Assembly: GCA_964371695.1 (NCBI GenBank)
Contig: CAYJOG010000200.1
Span: 1 to 5,812 of the forward strand
DNA length: 5,812 bases
Origin: CAYJOG01 sp964371695 [NCBI: uncultured bacterium]
Lineage (GTDB): Bacteria > CAYJOG01
Direction of reading: 5' to 3'
Shown: piece by piece, positions 1 to 4,200 of the stretch
How the letters are laid out: the number at the start of each line of letters is the position of its first letter
How positions within the stretch are numbered: the stretch's first letter is position 1
Position numbers and translations under genes: made by a program
Notes under the pieces: model-generated
The model's input: only the letters and a program-made list of their open reading frames with translations
Database searches by the model: none
What the model was told of the DNA's origin: nothing

Positions 1-37
1 GCCTCCAGCATCCCGACTGAAAGAAGCCCCGCCCGCC

Positions 38-74
38 CCAAAACTGGGGAGGATTTCCCGCCCAGGGGTTTTGG
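38..74 (+). promoter_or_regulatory. imperfect inverted repeat upstream of the FecR-domain gene
   Basis: The left arm CCAAAACTGGG (38-48) pairs with the right arm at 61-74, which reads CCCA, then a 3-nt bulge (GGG, 65-67), then GTTTTGG. That gives 11 base pairs around a 12-nt loop. No T-tract follows, so it is not a normal intrinsic terminator. It could be an mRNA-leader hairpin, an operator, or the remains of an element belonging to an upstream gene. The pairing is seen directly; any role is a guess. Confidence 0.3.
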
Positions 75-114
75 CAGGTATTTCAGGTAAAACGGACGCC
101 GATGGGGTATTATT

Positions 115-143
115 TCTGTTGGGTTAGTCCCACTTTTTATACA
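115..143 (+). promoter_or_regulatory. weak sigma70-like promoter candidate
   Basis: TATACA at 138-143 matches four of six -10 consensus bases and lies in an AT-rich patch. The hexamer 17 bases upstream (TCTGTT, 115-120) is only a poor -35. TATTAT at 108-113 is an alternative -10, again with no convincing -35. Transcription of the FecR-domain gene could start in this stretch, but the true promoter may be elsewhere or use another sigma factor. Confidence 0.2.
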
Positions 144-152
144 AATTCCCCA

Positions 153-165
153 AGAAAGGAGGTGA
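153..165 (+). promoter_or_regulatory. extended Shine-Dalgarno-like sequence, misplaced
   Basis: AGAAAGGAGGTGA is the full complement of the commonly found 16S rRNA 3' tail (UCACCUCCUUUCU), 13 of 13 bases. No ATG, GTG or TTG lies at a usable distance: the GTG at 162 is inside the motif itself, and the next ATGs are at 186 and 203. It is therefore not the direct ribosome binding site of the FecR-domain gene, which has its own at 188-193. It may be a ribosome standby site or a chance polypurine run. Confidence 0.45.
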
Positions 166-185
166 AAAGCCGCCAAATTCAACCA

Positions 186-206
186 ATGAGGGGTAACAAA
201 TCATGA
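186..206 (+). other. possible six-codon leader peptide overlapping the next start
   Basis: ATG at 186 opens a tiny frame (MRGNKS) that stops with TGA at 204-206. That stop overlaps the start codon of the FecR-domain gene in an ATGA arrangement, the geometry typical of translational coupling. The only strong ribosome binding sequence upstream (153-165) ends 20 bases before this ATG, longer than usual spacing. A frame this short can occur by chance, so it is recorded only as a possibility. Confidence 0.15.
188..193 (+). promoter_or_regulatory. ribosome binding site of the FecR-domain gene
   Basis: GAGGGG lies 9 bases before the ATG at 203. It is a moderate Shine-Dalgarno match at normal spacing and supports that start, which also gives a complete signal peptide. 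Confidence 0.6.
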
Positions 207-1105
207 ACAAACTTTCCAAAATCGTTCTCTGGGGCGCTGCCGCTGCGGCAATTGCTGCAACCGGCGCCTATCTTGAAGCCGCCGCCCCCCGCGTGGCCAC
301 ACTGGCCATGGCCAAAGGCACGGTGCAGGTGAAACAACCCGGCTCTACCGCCTGGGTCACCGCCTCCAAGTCCATGCCGCTCTACGAAGGCACCGTTCTG
401 AAAACCGGTGGTGGTTCTGCCGCCATCGTGCGTCTTGACGACGGCAGCATGACCAAAGTGGCTCCTTTGAGCGTGTTCAAGCTGGCCACCATGGCCTCTT
501 CGGGCGCGACCAAAAACACCAAGGTCGGTCTGGACCTGGGCAAAACCTGGAATCGCGTGAACAAACTGCGCGACGCCAGCGACTTCAAGATGGACACCCC
601 CAGCGCGGTCGCCGGTATTCGCGGAACCTATTTCGGATCTGAGGTCAACCGCGGCGCCGACACGGACATGGACTTCTGGGAAGGTGAAGGTCTGGTCACC
701 AGCAAATCCGATGGCTCCAGCACCACGGTCAAGGCCAACCAAGGCGTGAGCGTGGGCAACGGCAAGGGCGTGGGCGATGTTCGCGCCGCCCGTGAAACCG
801 GCGAGGGCCTGAGCGCCGCCGAAAGCACCCGCCACCGGTTCGATCTCGACGTCAAAGTGACGCCCGAAATCGTGCGCCGTGGCGAAGTGGCCAAGGTGAA
901 AGTGCAACTGTTGCGCGATGGCGAAGCCTATCCGGGCCGCGCCACGTTCAAGGTGACCCTGGGTGGCGGAGGCAAGTTCACTGAGAACGACGCCAATTCC
1001 ATCGAGGTTCAGAGCAACGACAGCGGTTTTGCCGAACTGGACATCACCAGCGAGAACGAAGAAAAAGTCTCGGTAGACATCGAAGTCAGTCTGTCCGTAC
1101 AATAA
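203..1105 (+). CDS. exported FecR-domain protein with Ig-like C-terminal domain
   Basis: This 300-residue protein starts with a basic, alanine-rich signal peptide (about 1-28, K3 and K6 then a hydrophobic stretch, likely cleaved near AAA-P29). Residues 60-184 look like a FecR domain: G63 with LKTGGGSAAIVRLDDGS (66-82), then TPSAVAGIRGTYF (132-144) and WEGEGLVTS (159-167), the usual order of conserved blocks. Residues about 214-300 (starting DLDVKVTPEIVRRGE) resemble a bacterial Ig-like/Big_1-type beta domain. There is no cytoplasmic anti-sigma helix domain and no internal membrane segment, so it is not a classical FecR sigma regulator. It is probably a periplasmic or surface protein using the FecR fold for binding. 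The gene ends with tandem TAA stops, 36 bases before the giant gene. The exact role and partner are unknown. Confidence 0.9.
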   Translation: MNKLSKIVLWGAAAAAIAATGAYLEAAAPRVATLAMAKGTVQVKQPGSTAWVTASKSMPLYEGTVLKTGGGSAAIVRLDDGSMTKVAPLSVFKLATMASSGATKNTKVGLDLGKTWNRVNKLRDASDFKMDTPSAVAGIRGTYFGSEVNRGADTDMDFWEGEGLVTSKSDGSSTTVKANQGVSVGNGKGVGDVRAARETGEGLSAAESTRHRFDLDVKVTPEIVRRGEVAKVKVQLLRDGEAYPGRATFKVTLGGGGKFTENDANSIEVQSNDSGFAELDITSENEEKVSVDIEVSLSVQ

Positions 1106-1128
1106 TAATCCCCCTCCGGCCCCACGCC

Positions 1129-1248
1129 ATGGCGCGGTTCGATGAAACAGGTTTCAAACACCCATTTTCCCGGCCTGCTGCGGCTGTTGTGGCTTGTCTG
1201 TCTTTTACTGTGTATGTTGGGCGTGAATTCGTCCACGCTGGCGGCTGA
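1129..1248 (+). other. small out-of-frame ORF overlapping the start of the giant gene
   Basis: ATG at 1129 opens 39 codons in another frame (beginning MARFDETGFKHPF) and stops at 1246-1248, 39 bases before the terminator stem at 1288. It overlaps the signal-peptide codons of the giant gene and has no clear ribosome binding site. The position, a short ORF ending just before a terminator hairpin, is leader-peptide-like. The peptide has no recognisable features and may be only a frame shadow. Confidence 0.12.
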
Positions 1249-4200
1249 AAACCTCGTTCAAGGGACTTCTTTAACGGACAACACCCGGCGCCCCGCCTCT
1301 GGCGGGGCGCTTTTTGTTTCTCACTTTCATGGCCTGGTGGCTGTCGCGCAAAACGGCGCCAGCCCCAGCATTCTGGTGCCCAAAGAAGGCGTGGAACTGG
1401 AACTGCCCAAAGGGGCCGTGCAGATGTTCCAGGTCACTTTTTCCGATTCCGCCCTCATCCGCTTCATGCCCAAGAGCACCAGCACGGTTTCGGGCGACAT
1501 CGTGCTGAAAGGCAATAGCGATCATCTGGACTTCAAGGATCGCCTGGAAATCGAGTTTCATCCCAAGTTCATGTCGGTGATCAGCGCCTATTACGACCCC
1601 TTCACCAACACCGTGCATCTTGTGGCAGGCGGCGAAGTGGTGGCCATCTTCACCGACTTCACCAACATGGTGGAAGGCGAGCCGGTGGTGGCGCTTCAGG
1701 AGGGCCGGGCCGTTCTGAACTACCCGGAAGCCTTCAGCGTGATATTCATGGATTACCCGCCACTGGCCCCCAGCGACATGGTGATGACCGAAGACGGCAT
1801 GGTGAAACTGAACTTTCAGGTGGCGGTGCAGTTCGGCGAAAAAACAGACGTGGTGGTAGAGGGCGGGCCGGTGCTCACCGAAGCCGAAACCCTGCCCGAT
1901 GGCACCATCAAGCTCAGCTTCGGCAGCACCGTGAGTTTTGGCGGCGAAAAAGCTGTGGTCACCGACACCGCCATCACGAGCGAAACCGAATCACTGGGCG
2001 GCGAACTGAAGCTGAACTTTTCCAACGAAGTGCATTTCACCGGCGACAGCCAGCAAGCCGTTGCCACTGACACCGGCTCGTCTTTTGGCGGGGAAGAAGC
2101 ACTGGAGGGCGGCACGCTCACCTTCAACTTTTCTTCTGCCGTGGGGTTTGAAAAAAACGAAGCGGCCGAGCCGAAGGCCCCCAACGTCAACGCCGTGGCG
2201 GTGCTGGGCAGCGGGGCCACGCCCGGCGGCACGGTGGGCATCAACGACGACAACCTCAAAGAAGGCAACATCGAAATCACCGGCGAAACCACCACACTCA
2301 ACAGCGTGATTGATTCGGCGGAGGTTTCCATTGACGGCGGCGTGAGCTGGAAAACCGCCGACGGCAAAGAGGCTTTCACCTACGAGTTCAAGGCCCCGGA
2401 AGACAAAAAAAGCTACAACGTGCGGGTGCGCAGCACCAACGAGGCGGGACAGGTGTCGGGGCAGTTTTCCTTTACGCTGAACTTCGACCCCGGCGCAAAA
2501 GCCCAGCCGCCAGCCGTGGCGGATCTGGACGTGAACGGCACGGGTGTGAACAGTGGCGGCAGTGTTTCTTTTGATGACGGCGATTTGATAGACGAAGCGC
2601 TCATCATCACGGGCAACGCCATCGCCAACTTCAGCCCGGTGGATAAAGTGGAAGTCTCCACCGACGGCGGCAGTTACAAAACCGCAAACGGCACCGACAA
2701 CTTCAGTTACAACGTCAAACCTTCGTCGGACAAACAGACCATCAAGGTGTCGGTGCGGGCCAAAAACGAGGCAGGCCAGACCAGCACCGTGGTGAGCTTC
2801 ACCATTCACTATGAAAAAGCCCCCGAACCCGAAGCCCAGCCGCCGGAAATCGCTGGTGTCACCGTGGCGGGCAAAGACGTGGCAAGCGGCGAAACCGTCA
2901 CCCTCACCGCCGAGGACGCCGCCAACGGCCTGATTGCCCTGGAGGGCACGGCGGACACCGAAAACAGCACCATCAGCAAGGTGGAGATTTCCACCAACGG
3001 CGGCAGCACCTACAACAGCGCGGGCGGGTCCAGCAACTGGTCCTACAACTTCACGGCGTCCAGCGCGGGCGGCACCTATTCCGTCAAGGTCAAGGCCACC
3101 AACGCCAAAAGCCAGGCCACCACTTATTCTTTTACCGTGGTGTATGAAGGCGCGTTGCCCCCCGTGGTGACCGCCGCCCAGGTGGGCGACACCGGGGCCA
3201 ACGAAGGGGCCACCATCACCATCGGCTCAAACGTGCTGGAAGACGGGAAAATCGTGATCACCGGCACGGCCGAAGCCCAGACCGGCACCATCACCAAGGT
3301 GGAGGTCTCCACCAACAACGGGGCTTCGTTCGTGACGGCCGATGGTGAAGAGAACTGGTCTTACGCCCTTACCGCCCCCGCCAGCAAAACCACCTACAAC
3401 GTGCAGGTGAAAACCACCGACAGCGGCGCGCGCGCCTCGGCGGTGTACAAGTTCACACTGGTATACGATCCCACCGCCGCCGCCCAGCCGCCGGAGTTCA
3501 CCGGCGTGACGGTGAATGACGTGACGGTGGACACCGGGGCCGACGCCGACGTGGCGGGGGCGGACATTGACGGGGCCAGCATTCCTTTGGCAGGCACCGT
3601 TTCCACCGAGGGCAGCACGGTGACCAAGGTGGAGGTGAGCACCAACAACGGCACGTCCTATGCCACCGCCACGGGCACCGACGAGTGGACCTATAACCTC
3701 ACCAAACCCGCCGCCGACACCACCTATAACATGAAGCTGCGGGCCACCAACGCAGGAGGCCAAACCAGCACCTTCACCTTTCGCCTCGTTTATACCGCTC
3801 CCGCTGTGGCCCAGGCCCCGGAGTTCACCGAGGTCACCGTGAACGACGTGGCGGTGGATGAAGGCGGCGACGCCGAGGCGGTGGGCACAGAAATTGACGG
3901 AACCACCATTCCCCTGGCGGGCGCGGCCACCACCGAAAACAGCACCCTCACCAAAATTGAAATCAGCACCAACAACGGCACGTCCTATGTCACCGTCACG
4001 GGCACCGACGACTGGACCTACAACCTCACCAAACCCGCTACGGACACCACCTATAACATGAAGGTGCGCGCCACCAACGCGGCGGGGCAAACCAGCACAC
4101 GCAGCTTCCGCTTGGTTTACACCCAGGGGGTGCAACCACCCGTCATGGAAAACCTCAAAGTGCTCAGCCGGGTGTTCTCCTCGGCAGACGGCGCAAACAT

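Noticed and set aside
71-86. TTGGCA as a sigma54 -24 element
   Set aside because: The expected -12 GC is missing at the required spacing (AG at 85-86).
1-202. c-di-GMP (GEMM) riboswitch or other known riboswitch
   Set aside because: The CGATGGGG at 99-107 hints at it, but the conserved GEMM core elements are absent and no other riboswitch core is visible.
179-1102. 307-codon ORF on the minus strand opposite the FecR-domain gene
   Set aside because: It uses exactly the same triplets as the sense gene, so it stays open merely because the sense gene lacks TTA, CTA and TCA. The product is rich in His, Gly and Ala with no domain, signal peptide or motif.
1142-1246. Lipoprotein signal in the giant protein
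   Set aside because: C20 and C24 are preceded by V and L within the hydrophobic core, with no Leu-Ala/Ser-Gly/Ala-Cys lipobox; the STLAA-E end fits ordinary signal peptidase cleavage.
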